DNA of 46,753 bases from a bacterium (GTDB taxonomy: Bacteria; Chloroflexota; Dormibacteria; Aeolococcales; Aeolococcaceae). Positions 15,898 to 24,431 of the stretch are shown one piece after another; position 1 is the stretch's first letter, and every line of letters begins with the position of its first letter. Location: NCBI GenBank assembly GCA_021803465.1, contig JAJZLL010000009.1, positions 1 to 46,753 of the forward strand, read 5' to 3'. The notes below the pieces were generated by a model that was not told where the DNA came from, did no database searches, and was given only the letters and a program-made list of their open reading frames with translations. The translations under genes and the position numbers were made by a program.

Positions 15898-17214
15898 ATG
15901 AAGACAGCAGTCGCACAGACCCACATGACAGACAAGGAATGGAGAGGAAGGGATGCAGAAGCTGTCTCCCAGGTGTACAGCAGGTATTCGGAACTTGTCA
16001 TTGTCGAAGCTGAGGGCACGCACCTTCACACAGCTGATGGCAGGGATGTGCTCGACTTTGGCTGCGGCATCGCAGTCACAAGCGTTGGTCATCGGCATCC
16101 ACGAGTAGTCCAGGCAGTGCATGAGCAGGTTGACAAGCTCTGGCACACGTCAACAACTGCCTACCACACGAAGATTGTGGAGACTGCTGAGCGTCTGGTC
16201 GCCATTACTCCGGATGGACTTGATCGGGTGTTCTTTGGAAACAGTGGTGCAGAGGCTGTGGAAGCAGCTCTCAAGGTTGCACGACGAAGCACAGGCAGGA
16301 CGGACATCATTGCCTTTGAGGGATCGTTCCATGGCAGGACATATGGGGCGCTGTCCTTGACAGCAAGCAAGTCGAAGTACCATCGGGGGGTCGGACCATT
16401 CCTTCCTGGAGTGCATCACACCCCGTATCCATACTGCTTCAGGACCTGCAGTCATGCGCCAGGTGAGCCCTGCCCCATTGCAGCAGGAAAGTATCTTGAT
16501 GACATGTTCGACCTGTGGGTCGATCCCGAATCAGTGGCAGCAATCGTGGTCGAGCCCATCCTCGGAGAGGGTGGCTATGTCGTTCCTCCTGAGGGCTTCC
16601 TCCAGACTCTTCGGTCATACTGCGACCGGTATGGCATGCTTCTTGTTGCAGACGAGGTGCAGAGCGGAATGGGACGCACTGGCAAGATGTTTGCTGTGGA
16701 CCACGATGCCGTGAAGCCAGACATCATGTGCGTGGCGAAGGCGCTAGGCGATGGTCTTCCCATCAGTGCCATGGTTGCCCGGCACGAAGTCATGGAGGCA
16801 TGGCATGCTGGTGAGCACGGGACGACCTATGGAGGGAATCCTGTTGCCTGCGCAGCTGCACTTGCAGTCATGGATGTCATTGAAGACGAGCATCTTCTGG
16901 ACCGGTCTGCACGGCTTGGCACCCAGATCATGGAGCGGCTTGCCACATGGAAGGACCGCTACGCTCACGTAGCTGACATTCGTGGTCGGGGCCTCATGAT
17001 TGGAGTTGAGTTCATGGAGGGTGCAACGCCAGCAACCGCGTTTGTTGAAGGTGTCCGCAGTGATGCGATCGAGCGCGGCGTCCTCACTTTGGCATGCGGC
17101 CGTGATGAGAATGTCATCCGCCTTGTTCCACCCATGACCATCTCCGATGCGGATCTGGATGCTGGACTCTCAATGCTTGAGGCCAGCATCGAGGCAATGG
17201 AGCGGAAGAGCTAG
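15898..17214 (+). CDS. Class III aminotransferase (4-aminobutyrate/ornithine type)
   Basis: 438 residues. PLP-enzyme landmarks: 'NSGAEAVEAALK' (phosphate cup), 'FHGRTYGALSLTASK', 'VEPILGEGGYVVPP', 'ADEVQSGMGRTG' with the pyridine-nitrogen Asp252, and Schiff-base Lys281 in 'VAKALGDGLPI'. The insert 'YPYCFRTCSHAPGEPC' with three cysteines is seen in one branch of these enzymes. It transfers an omega-amino group to a 2-oxo acid, giving a semialdehyde. The next gene, 4 bases on, is an aldehyde dehydrogenase, so together they could turn GABA into succinate or treat a longer homologue. AAGGAG precedes the ATG. Confidence 0.92.
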   Translation: MKTAVAQTHMTDKEWRGRDAEAVSQVYSRYSELVIVEAEGTHLHTADGRDVLDFGCGIAVTSVGHRHPRVVQAVHEQVDKLWHTSTTAYHTKIVETAERLVAITPDGLDRVFFGNSGAEAVEAALKVARRSTGRTDIIAFEGSFHGRTYGALSLTASKSKYHRGVGPFLPGVHHTPYPYCFRTCSHAPGEPCPIAAGKYLDDMFDLWVDPESVAAIVVEPILGEGGYVVPPEGFLQTLRSYCDRYGMLLVADEVQSGMGRTGKMFAVDHDAVKPDIMCVAKALGDGLPISAMVARHEVMEAWHAGEHGTTYGGNPVACAAALAVMDVIEDEHLLDRSARLGTQIMERLATWKDRYAHVADIRGRGLMIGVEFMEGATPATAFVEGVRSDAIERGVLTLACGRDENVIRLVPPMTISDADLDAGLSMLEASIEAMERKS

Positions 17215-17218
17215 GATT

Positions 17219-18721
17219 ATGGCAACTGCTACTGCAGTAAAGGGAAACCACATCGGTGGAAGGGAGGTTTCCGCGCCGTCTGGAATGTCCACTTTCACCT
17301 CAGTCAATCCTGCCAACCATGCGGATGTGGTGGGAGTCTTTCCGCGCAGCAGTGAAGAAGAGATAGCGGAAGCGGTCAAGGCTGCAACAAAGGCGTTCCA
17401 GACATGGAGCACAACTCCAGCCCCAGTACGAGGTGATGTGCTTCTGCGCATAGCGGAGCGTCTCACCGAGGAGAAGGAGTCTCTTGCCCAGCTCATGTCC
17501 CGTGAGATGGGCAAGGTTCTTGTCGAGGCGCGTGGTGATGTGCAGGAAGCGATCGACATGGCGAAATACATGGCTGGTGAGGGCCGCAGAGCCCTTGGAG
17601 CCACCTATCCCTCAGAGCTTCGCAACAAGTGGGCGATGACAGTACGAGCACCACTTGGTGTGGTTGGCTGCATCACTCCCTGGAACTTTCCCATCGCGAT
17701 ACCTTCCTGGAAGAGTTTTGCAGCCATCATGGCAGGAAACGCAGTGGTCCTCAAGCCTGCTGAGGACACGCCGATGCTTGCAGCACGGTTTGTCGAGATT
17801 CTTGAATCCGCAGGACTTCCTCCAGGGGTACTCAATGTTGTTCATGGACTTGGCGAGGAAGCGGGCGAGGCCCTGCTGCACCACCCGGATGTGAAGGCGA
17901 TCTCTTTCACAGGAAGTGTGGAAGTGGGACGCCATGTGGCCAAGGTCTGTGGAGAACAGCTGAAGAGATTCTCCCTTGAGCTTGGTGGCAAGAATGCCAT
18001 TGTCGTGCTCGACGATGCGGATCTCGATCTTGTGGTGGATGGCGCTATCTGGGGCGCTTTCGGCACATCCGGACAGCGGTGTACTGCGACTTCACGGCTC
18101 ATCGTGCAGCGCAAGGTGCTTGCACCACTGCTGGAACGCCTTGTTGCGAGAGCCAGAAAACTGCGCATTGGACCTGCAACGGATCCTGCAACCGAGGTGG
18201 GGGCTGTCATCAACGATACGCAGAAGGACCGCATCCTCTCATACATCGCCATTGGCAAGGAGGAGGGCGCAACGCTTCTCACGGGTGGCAATGCACTGAC
18301 TGAAGGGGCCTTCCACGCAGGTTCATTCATTGAACCCACCATCTTTTCCGATGTGCGCAAGGACATGCGGATTGCCCAGGAGGAGATTTTTGGGCCTGTG
18401 CTGTCCGTCATCCCTGTCGATGATTTCGATGAGGCAATCGAGGTGGCAAACAGCACTCCATACGGCCTCAGCCTGAGCATCTACACTGCAAGTGTCCATG
18501 CAACGTTCCAAGCTATAGAGCGGTTCGATGCAGGTCTCGTCTATGTCAATGCCCCAACGATCGGGGCGGAGATCCAGCTTCCCTTCGGGGGCACGAAGCA
18601 GACGGGTAATGGATTCCGTGAAGCTGGAGCCACTGCATTTGATGAGTTCACGGAGTGGAAATCCGTGTACATTGACTACAGTGGGCAGCTTCAGCGGGCG
18701 CAGATCGATACGGAAGCCTAG
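17219..18721 (+). CDS. NAD(P)-dependent aldehyde dehydrogenase (semialdehyde dehydrogenase-like)
   Basis: 500 residues, full-length ALDH superfamily. Catalytic residues are Asn156 ('TPWNFP'), Glu254 ('LELGGKN') and Cys288 ('SGQRCTA'). The cofactor region 'VLKPAEDTP' and the glycine motif 'FTGSVEVGR' are present. The tail 'GNGFREAG' resembles semialdehyde dehydrogenases such as succinate or 2-oxoglutarate semialdehyde types. With the aminotransferase directly upstream it probably oxidises the semialdehyde product to the acid. The ribosome site is poor (AGGA two bases before the ATG), suggesting coupling to the upstream gene. Confidence 0.92.
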   Translation: MATATAVKGNHIGGREVSAPSGMSTFTSVNPANHADVVGVFPRSSEEEIAEAVKAATKAFQTWSTTPAPVRGDVLLRIAERLTEEKESLAQLMSREMGKVLVEARGDVQEAIDMAKYMAGEGRRALGATYPSELRNKWAMTVRAPLGVVGCITPWNFPIAIPSWKSFAAIMAGNAVVLKPAEDTPMLAARFVEILESAGLPPGVLNVVHGLGEEAGEALLHHPDVKAISFTGSVEVGRHVAKVCGEQLKRFSLELGGKNAIVVLDDADLDLVVDGAIWGAFGTSGQRCTATSRLIVQRKVLAPLLERLVARARKLRIGPATDPATEVGAVINDTQKDRILSYIAIGKEEGATLLTGGNALTEGAFHAGSFIEPTIFSDVRKDMRIAQEEIFGPVLSVIPVDDFDEAIEVANSTPYGLSLSIYTASVHATFQAIERFDAGLVYVNAPTIGAEIQLPFGGTKQTGNGFREAGATAFDEFTEWKSVYIDYSGQLQRAQIDTEA

Positions 18722-18759
18722 TCCCAAGGCTGAGAACAGGCAGGACTGCACGAGGGCGC

Positions 18760-19623
18760 ATGGAACTTCTCGAACGGGTGTTTGAGGCCGGACATGGCCG
18801 GGTTCGGTATGTAACCAGTGAGGGGGATGGACCTCCACTGCTCCTCTGTCACGGCTTTCTTGGCTCAGCAGAGAATTTCCGGCACTGGATAGGGGCAATC
18901 GGAACCAGAAGACGCCTCATCATTCCGGATCTTCCTGGATTTGGCGCATCGCACAGGCTACCATGGGAACATTCCTCAGAACGGCTCGCCTGCGAAATTC
19001 TCGCAATCATGGACCATGAGGGAGTTGGCACCTCATTCGATCTTGGTGGTCTCTGTCTTGGAGCCGATACTGCGATGGCTGTGGCTGCACTCCGTCCTGA
19101 AGCCGTTCACCAGATCATCCTTCATACTCCCCTTCTCGCTCCCCAGTTCGTCAGGCGCCGATTCCACATGCAGGCTGCTATGCTCACTGCTGCTGGGGTC
19201 TATCCGTCCATTGTCTGGCTCAGCCGCCAGAAGGCTGTCTCCGACCTGTACAAGCGCTTTGTCGTGGAGGGACCAAACGTGGATATCGAGGAGGCAGAGC
19301 TCAACTTCCGGAACCAGTGTCTTGCAGATCCCAGGGCTGCCAGGGAGTGGCTCCGCACTTCCCTCCGTGCATCGCGCCTCTCCATTCTTCGCAGCATGAA
19401 CTGTCCCACACTGCTCATGGCAGCTCGGAACGACCGCATACTTAATGTAGAGAGACTGGTTGAGGAAGTGAAGGACCTGGACCAATTGACGCTTGCCATT
19501 TTCGAGGATGCGGGCCACGGCTGGGATGAAGCGTTCATCACGCGCCAGCTTATTGTCATTACTGCATTCCTTGATGGGGAGTCTATGCCGAACGAGTCAT
19601 GGCTGTGGGGTGCTGCCTCATGA
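18760..19623 (+). CDS. Alpha/beta hydrolase with a cysteine nucleophile
   Basis: 287 residues, alpha/beta hydrolase fold. 'LLCHGFLGSAENF' is the oxyanion strand-turn. The nucleophile elbow reads G97-L-C99-L-G101, with Cys instead of the usual Ser; TGT is clearly the codon. Acid 'ARNDRI' (Asp225) and 'AGHGWDE' (His253) complete a Cys-Asp-His triad. Such triads occur in dienelactone hydrolase and a few C-C or lactone hydrolases. It sits between the aldehyde dehydrogenase gene (38 bases) and the FAD oxidoreductase gene (ATGA overlap), so a role in the same catabolic route is likely. The substrate is unknown. GAGGG precedes the ATG. Confidence 0.85.
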   Translation: MELLERVFEAGHGRVRYVTSEGDGPPLLLCHGFLGSAENFRHWIGAIGTRRRLIIPDLPGFGASHRLPWEHSSERLACEILAIMDHEGVGTSFDLGGLCLGADTAMAVAALRPEAVHQIILHTPLLAPQFVRRRFHMQAAMLTAAGVYPSIVWLSRQKAVSDLYKRFVVEGPNVDIEEAELNFRNQCLADPRAAREWLRTSLRASRLSILRSMNCPTLLMAARNDRILNVERLVEEVKDLDQLTLAIFEDAGHGWDEAFITRQLIVITAFLDGESMPNESWLWGAAS

Positions 19624-20774
19624 GCGCTGCAACACCTGCTGCTGCTGACTGCGTCATCATTGGTGGAGGGGCAGTTGGATGCAGTGTTGCACATCACCTC
19701 GCCCTTGAGGGGCGCTCAGTGGTGCTACTTGAGAAGGGAGCTCTCGGTGCAGGTTCAACCGGGAAGTGTGCTGGAGGTGTGCGTCAGCAGTTTTCCACAA
19801 AGGTGAATGTCGAGGTTGCCATGCTTAGCAGACAGCTGCTCGATCATTTTGAGGATGCGACAGGCAGCACTGCTGCGTTCAGGCACATTGGATATCTCTT
19901 TCTTGCGACTTCAGACGATGAAGTGGCACAGTTTGAGCGCAATGTCGCTCTGCAGCGTTCATGCGGCCTTGAGGAAGTGGAGATGCTGAGCCCTCAGGAG
20001 ATTCACCGCAGACTACCGGATATCCGGATCGAAGATGTGCGTGCGGGAACATGGTGCCCTTCCGATGGCATAGCTGGTCCCAACGAAGTGACCATGGGGT
20101 ACGCCAATGCTGCACGTCGGCATGGCGCAATCATCCTGGAGGACTGTGCAGTCACGGGAATAGCTGTGTCGAACAATGCAGTTCACGGAGTGGACACACT
20201 GCTGGGACACATTGCTGCGGACACGGTGATCAACTGCGCTGGTGCATCCTCCAGGGCTGTTGGAAGGATGGCTGGAGCCACGGTGCCTGTTGATCCTTAC
20301 CGGAGGCATATCTTCGTCACGGGGCCGCTCCAGGGGAGCGGTGAATATCCCATGGTGGTCGACTTCAGGACCTCATTTTACTGTCATCCCGAGGGGGACG
20401 GGATGCTTCTTGGCATGAGCGATCCTGATGAGCCATCCTCATTTGACACAAGCGTGAACTGGGAGTTCCTGCCCCATCTGGTGGAACACGCAACATGGCG
20501 AATTCCCATGCTGGAGCATGCGGACATTGCGACAGGCTGGGCAGGACTGTACGAGGTGTCCCCAGACCATCATGCGATCGTGGGAAAGGATCCTGATGTT
20601 GAGGGGCTGTGGGAGTGCTGTGGCTTCAGTGGACATGGATTCATGCAGGCGCCTGCCATAGGGCTGCTCCTCGCACAGGCTGTGCAGGGGCGGGCCACAG
20701 ACGTAGACATCCATCCGTATGACCCATCAAGGTTCCAGAGGAATGATCTGCACCCTGAAGCTGTCGTCATCTGA
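19620..20774 (+). CDS. FAD-dependent oxidoreductase, DAO / sarcosine oxidase beta-like
   Basis: 384 residues. The N-terminal dinucleotide motif 'VIIGGGAVGCSVAHHLA' is followed by 'LLEKGALGAGSTGKCAGGVRQQF', the start of the FAD-linked region in sarcosine and dimethylglycine oxidase-type enzymes. The C-terminal 'GLYEVSPDHHAIVGKDP' and 'GFSGHGFMQAP' are the conserved substrate/FAD segments of the family. It likely oxidises a secondary or N-methylated amine. The start overlaps the hydrolase stop (ATGA), making it the last gene of the four-gene catabolic operon. No heterotetrameric sarcosine oxidase partners are nearby. Confidence 0.88.
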   Translation: MSAATPAAADCVIIGGGAVGCSVAHHLALEGRSVVLLEKGALGAGSTGKCAGGVRQQFSTKVNVEVAMLSRQLLDHFEDATGSTAAFRHIGYLFLATSDDEVAQFERNVALQRSCGLEEVEMLSPQEIHRRLPDIRIEDVRAGTWCPSDGIAGPNEVTMGYANAARRHGAIILEDCAVTGIAVSNNAVHGVDTLLGHIAADTVINCAGASSRAVGRMAGATVPVDPYRRHIFVTGPLQGSGEYPMVVDFRTSFYCHPEGDGMLLGMSDPDEPSSFDTSVNWEFLPHLVEHATWRIPMLEHADIATGWAGLYEVSPDHHAIVGKDPDVEGLWECCGFSGHGFMQAPAIGLLLAQAVQGRATDVDIHPYDPSRFQRNDLHPEAVVI

Positions 20775-20833
20775 CACTGTGTGGCAGGTTGAGCGCCTCG
20801 GCGCACCAGCCTAATATTGCTCGATCCAGTGTC
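20773..20833. terminator. Inverted repeat joining two convergent stop codons
   Basis: GACACTG (20773-20779) overlaps the TGA of the FAD oxidoreductase. CAGTGTC (20827-20833) abuts and overlaps the TAG of the VWA gene. A smaller GCGC-CTCG-GCGC hairpin lies in between. There is no T-run. It is a weak structure, listed because it fits the pattern at other convergent ends. Confidence 0.3.
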
Positions 20834-22617
20834 TAAAAGCCCATTCCCTGGTCAGGCGTACCCCTGTCAGGCGCACTAGAAGGTCCACCAGTCGAGGGCT
20901 TCTTGTAATCGCTCAGTCCAAGTTCCTTGCGGATGTCAGGAGTGTGGATGTCCGAAGGTCGAACCCACATGACATGCTTCTGCAGTGCTGGAGGTATCGG
21001 ATATGTGGTGACGTACCCTTGGGGACCATACTTCTCACCAGGCGGATTGAACCGGTCATTGTCATTGATGATGAGAATGAGGGTGCCTGGAGTTGGCACT
21101 GTATCCGGCCACTGGGTTTCCCCGTCAGTGATGATGAGCATGCGCTTTGGACGACGGAGACGCTTGAATGCTTCCGGAATGACCGTACGGAACTGAGTGC
21201 CCCCACGACCTGTCAGCGGCTTGTCGAGAAGGGAAGGTGGTCCAACCTCATGCACCTTCACGTCACCTGTTGCCACAGTGATTCGCTGTTCACGGTGCTG
21301 CAGCTCCTTGACAATGTCCCGGAAGATGTCAAGCATCTCATTCGTTATTGATCCTGACACGTCGATGAGAATGCCAAGATCTTCCTTCTGCTGCTGCAGC
21401 TTCGAGAGCGAGAAGCCCTTGGGAGAGCTTGGTGATGAACGGGGTCGCAGGGCATAGTCCTCACGGGATGACCCACCCATGAGCCGTTTGGCGATGTTGA
21501 GGACAAGCTGACGCTTGCGGGTCTCCGCGTTGGGTAGGCGCTGGATGCTGGCGTCTTCAGAACCTGGGCGCATGCCTTCACCGTCCTTGGACTTGCCCTT
21601 TCCATCCTGACCTTCGCCATCCTGACCTTCGCCATCCTGGCCCTCACCATCCTGGCCCTCGCCATCCTGGCCTTCGCCATCCTGGCCAGTTCCGGTTGCC
21701 TTCTCTTCCATCTCCTTGTCGAAGTCGTAGTCTTCGAGTCGGCAGACACCATCATCGACACTGTTGGGATCTGGGATCTGCTGGCCGCCCTGCTGCTGCT
21801 GGCCACCCTGCTGCTGCTGGCCGCCCTGCTGCTGCTGGCCGCCCTGCTGCTGCTGACCACCCTGCTGCTGCTGGCCGCCCTGCTGCTGCTGGCGGCCCTG
21901 CTGCTGCTGGCCGCCCTGCTGCTGCTGGCCGCCCTGCTGCTGCTGGCCGCCCTGCTGCTGCTGGCCGCCCTGCTGCTGCTGGCCGCCCTGCTGCTGCTGG
22001 CCGCCCTGCTGCTGCTGACCGCCCTGCTGCTGCTGGCCGTCCTGCTGCTGCTGACCGTCCTGCTGCTGCTGACCGTCCTGCTGCTGGTTGTCATCACCAA
22101 AATCGTGGTCGTTCTGCTCCTGCTGGCCGCCCTGCTGCTGCTGGTCGTCCTGCTTCTCCTGCTCGGAGAGAGTTTCATCAAGATACTTGTAGATCTCCTC
22201 TGCAGTCATGCGCTTGGGAAGAGGGTACTGCTCGCGAAGATCCGTTCCTTCAGCCCAATCAAGCTTGGCCGATTCGATGTCGTTACTGAGAGCGTTGACT
22301 GTCTCTAGACAAGCGGCAATACGACGAAGCTTGGCATTTGGGAACTGCTCAGGATTGAGCCGCTCCTTGTGATGCTGTACGAGGTGGTGGGTGAGGTGCA
22401 GGAGTTCAGCCGCAAGCGTGGTTGGCGGCATGGAGGGGTTGTAGTACACGCGACGCCCCTTGACGACAAGCCGGTCGAGATCCTCTCGTGGGTATGGCTG
22501 CCACTGTGTGAGAACTGCTGTGTATTTGCTCTCGGCATGGCATGCCATGGCAAGCGCCTGGAACCATTGGTCCGAATACGTCTGCATTTCCTCTCGGACA
22601 TCTTGCTGCTCTGGCAT
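20833..22617 (-). CDS. VWA-domain protein with metallopeptidase-like N-terminus and QQQQGG repeats (MoxR partner)
   Basis: 594 residues in four parts. Residues 1-150 match the putative metallopeptidase region of DUF2201-type proteins, but the zinc motif reads A70-E-L-L-H74 where HExxH is expected. Residues about 178-280 are a repeat of the hexapeptide QQQQGG. Residues about 310-339 are GQDGE repeats. Residues about 410-550 are a VWA domain with an intact MIDAS start 'DVSGS' (Asp419) and '[10 protein letters not shown]'. The family works with a MoxR AAA+ ATPase, whose gene lies directly upstream, probably as a chaperone or metal-insertion pair. GAGGGGATC precedes the ATG. Confidence 0.85.
   Translation of the reverse strand: MPEQQDVREEMQTYSDQWFQALAMACHAESKYTAVLTQWQPYPREDLDRLVVKGRRVYYNPSMPPTTLAAELLHLTHHLVQHHKERLNPEQFPNAKLRRIAACLETVNALSNDIESAKLDWAEGTDLREQYPLPKRMTAEEIYKYLDETLSEQEKQDDQQQQGGQQEQNDHDFGDDNQQQDGQQQQDGQQQQDGQQQQGGQQQQGGQQQQGGQQQQGGQQQQGGQQQQGGQQQQGGQQQQGRQQQQGGQQQQGGQQQQGGQQQQGGQQQQGGQQQQGGQQIPDPNSVDDGVCRLEDYDFDKEMEEKATGTGQDGEGQDGEGQDGEGQDGEGQDGEGQDGKGKSKDGEGMRPGSEDASIQRLPNAETRKRQLVLNIAKRLMGGSSREDYALRPRSSPSSPKGFSLSKLQQQKEDLGILIDVSGSITNEMLDIFRDIVKELQHREQRITVATGDVKVHEVGPPSLLDKPLTGRGGTQFRTVIPEAFKRLRRPKRMLIITDGETQWPDTVPTPGTLILIINDNDRFNPPGEKYGPQGYVTTYPIPPALQKHVMWVRPSDIHTPDIRKELGLSDYKKPSTGGPSSAPDRGTPDQGMGF
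21601..21690. repeat. Six 15-base units encoding GQDGE repeats
   Basis: Six direct units of the form gccatcctggccttc differ by one to three bases each. On the minus strand they encode an acidic Gly/Gln/Asp/Glu linker ahead of the VWA domain. Some divergence between units suggests an older expansion than the neighbouring QQQQGG tract. Confidence 0.9.
21778..22086. repeat. Tract of 18-base repeats encoding QQQQGG
   Basis: 309 bases contain 16 full 18-base units (gccgccctgctgctgctg on the plus strand) with partial units at both ends: 2 encode QQQQDG, 13 QQQQGG and 1 QQQQGR. The units are nearly identical at the DNA level, so copy number is prone to change by slippage. The reverse frame is also open throughout (PAAAG-like) but is not taken as a gene. 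Confidence 0.95.
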
Positions 22618-22722
22618 GATCCCCTCTACTCCTGCATCATGGTGGACTGCTGGCAGTGCACGCTCTCTCTGGTGGCATGGAGATCATGCGGCCAGGAGAG
22701 TGGCACAGTCAGTGATGAAAAT

Positions 22723-24285
22723 TTACGAGAGTTCAACACCCTGCCGAGCTGCAGGTGTCTTGGCCCCTTCACGGGATGCGACAACTGCAAGGTCACGGAA
22801 CGATGGCATCGGACGAACAGTATCTGCATCAGGCGGTCCTGGCCATCCCACTGGGACTGGCTCGAACTCGACTGCCTTCACTCCGGAAGGAAGCGCAACA
22901 CGCCGCTGGGGCGGTGTGGTCCATGCATCAGGAAACGCTTCCTGGACTGCTTTGACAACATCCTGCGACATTGGCAGGCTTGGAAGTACTCCGCGTGCTC
23001 GCTGGATGAGAACATCCTTCGTGAGCTTGACAAGGTCCTGGGAGCCTCCAGCAAGTTCCTCGACTGCATGCATGCCTTCGACAACTGCCTGAATCTGATC
23101 GGGAGTCTGTGCCTGACGTGCTGCCTCAAAGGGAAGAAGAACCCGGTGGGCAGTGTTGCAGTGACCCCAGTCAATTGTCCTGTTGTACACATCGTCAACC
23201 TGGGGAAGCTTGAGCTGGTTCCGGAACTCAATGAGCTGAAGTGCTGCTGTCCGGCCAATTGCTCCCTCGAGGACTCTGCGGTCATCGAAGCGGACATTCT
23301 CATCGCTGAAGAGATCGAAGATTGTCATGCAGCGTGCAGCGAACTCAAGTGAACGAGGTGTGCACCATGCGTAGCTGTGCACATCCGTGAAGTCATCGGG
23401 GTCCTTCTGCCAGAGTCCGCTTGTGCGGTTGGCGGCATTGACAAATGTCGTCAGTTCACGCTCGTAGTGGCGAACGAATGCACTGCAGATCGCCCAGTTC
23501 TTCATGTATTGGGCATTCCACCGCTCGTCCAGCGACTTGAGCTTCTCAGGATCGACATGAAGCGCCTGCTCACCAAGCCAGTATGGCGTGCCAATGTCAG
23601 TCGGCTCAGCAAAAAGGTGAACGAACCTGTTTGCGACTGGTGAAAGGAGTTCGGTCATGGATGCGGCTGAGCCATGGTTTGCCATTGCGATGATGGGCGC
23701 ATGGCGGAGAGAGAATGTTCCTCCCTTGCCATCCTCAAACTCGCGGTTGAGCACGAGGCTGAGTCCTGCAGCCTGCACTGCCTGGGTGGCATTTGTCAGG
23801 TCATCGAGCACGATGCATGCCTTAGGATCGTTCTTGGCGGCCATGAGGAAGCGGTTCGGCGCATCAAGCGTGTAGAGATCCGCCTTCCAGAACTTCCACC
23901 AGGTCTTCCTTTCCTTGACTGCTTTCGGAATGCCTTTGACATCCTCTGGAAGATCCTTTGAAAGATCCTTCTTGTAGACATTGCGGTCCATCTTCTTCAT
24001 GAGCGACTTGACCATTTCGGTCTTGCCCATTCCAGGAGGTCCCCAGATGAGAACGTTGATGCCACGGACACGGGGATCTGCCTGCTGGCGCTTTGCCATC
24101 CAAGCCCATGGTGAAGAGAAGAATCCCTTGTATCCACGCTGGCTCAGCGACTCTTCGGCAGTCTCATCATTGAATCCAGGCGCGGCTGCAAGCATGAATA
24201 CGATGTCCGCTACGCTCGGCTGTACAACCTTGGGTGCAGCTGCGGGACCCGTTCCTGAGAGCGGGCTACCATTCGAAGATGTCAC
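22723..24285 (-). CDS. MoxR-family AAA+ ATPase
   Basis: 520 residues from a GTG with GGAGGGG seven bases upstream. Walker A is 'GPPGMGKTE' (82-89). The Walker B region is 'CIVLDDLTNA' (Asp161-Asp162, with Asp in place of the usual Glu). Sensor 1 is 'IIAMANHG'. The C-terminal third is helical and ends in a Pro-rich segment. MoxR ATPases remodel or load cofactors into partner proteins together with a VWA protein, and the VWA gene follows 105 bases downstream on the same strand. The actual client is unknown; no dehydrogenase-type client is adjacent in this unit. Confidence 0.9.
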   Translation of the reverse strand: MTSSNGSPLSGTGPAAAPKVVQPSVADIVFMLAAAPGFNDETAEESLSQRGYKGFFSSPWAWMAKRQQADPRVRGINVLIWGPPGMGKTEMVKSLMKKMDRNVYKKDLSKDLPEDVKGIPKAVKERKTWWKFWKADLYTLDAPNRFLMAAKNDPKACIVLDDLTNATQAVQAAGLSLVLNREFEDGKGGTFSLRHAPIIAMANHGSAASMTELLSPVANRFVHLFAEPTDIGTPYWLGEQALHVDPEKLKSLDERWNAQYMKNWAICSAFVRHYERELTTFVNAANRTSGLWQKDPDDFTDVHSYAWCTPRSLEFAARCMTIFDLFSDENVRFDDRRVLEGAIGRTAALQLIEFRNQLKLPQVDDVYNRTIDWGHCNTAHRVLLPFEAARQAQTPDQIQAVVEGMHAVEELAGGSQDLVKLTKDVLIQRARGVLPSLPMSQDVVKAVQEAFPDAWTTPPQRRVALPSGVKAVEFEPVPVGWPGPPDADTVRPMPSFRDLAVVASREGAKTPAARQGVELS

Positions 24286-24418
24286 TTTTCATCCCCTCCA
24301 CGTGATTGACTGCGTTCGCTCCCCTTCATGTAAGCTGTCTCACTCGTGAAGGCCCTAGTCGAACGGCTCTACTTCTTGGGCAATCATACGCAAACCGCAT
24401 GGGGTATGGGAAGGGGGG

Positions 24419-24424
24419 TAGAGT
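24419..24424 (+). promoter_or_regulatory. -10 element seven bases before a GTG start
   Basis: TAGAGT ends exactly 7 bases before the GTG at 24432, the same spacing as at other leaderless candidates here. The intervening AGGGATT could also act as a closely spaced ribosome site, so the call is tentative. Confidence 0.35.
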
Positions 24425-24431
24425 AGGGATT

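Noticed and set aside
21778..22086. Repeat tract that might look like a CRISPR array
   Set aside because: The units are contiguous 18-mers without unique spacers and lie in frame within a protein gene.
21696..22289. Plus-strand open frame with PAAAG repeats opposite the VWA gene
   Set aside because: It arises because the 18-base repeat has no stops in several frames. There is no ribosome site or homologous domain, while the minus strand has VWA and metallopeptidase-like regions on both sides.
22369..23352. 327-codon plus-strand frame opposite the VWA and MoxR genes
   Set aside because: The product is rich in Cys and Trp with no family pattern, and it crosses the boundary of two well-supported minus-strand genes.
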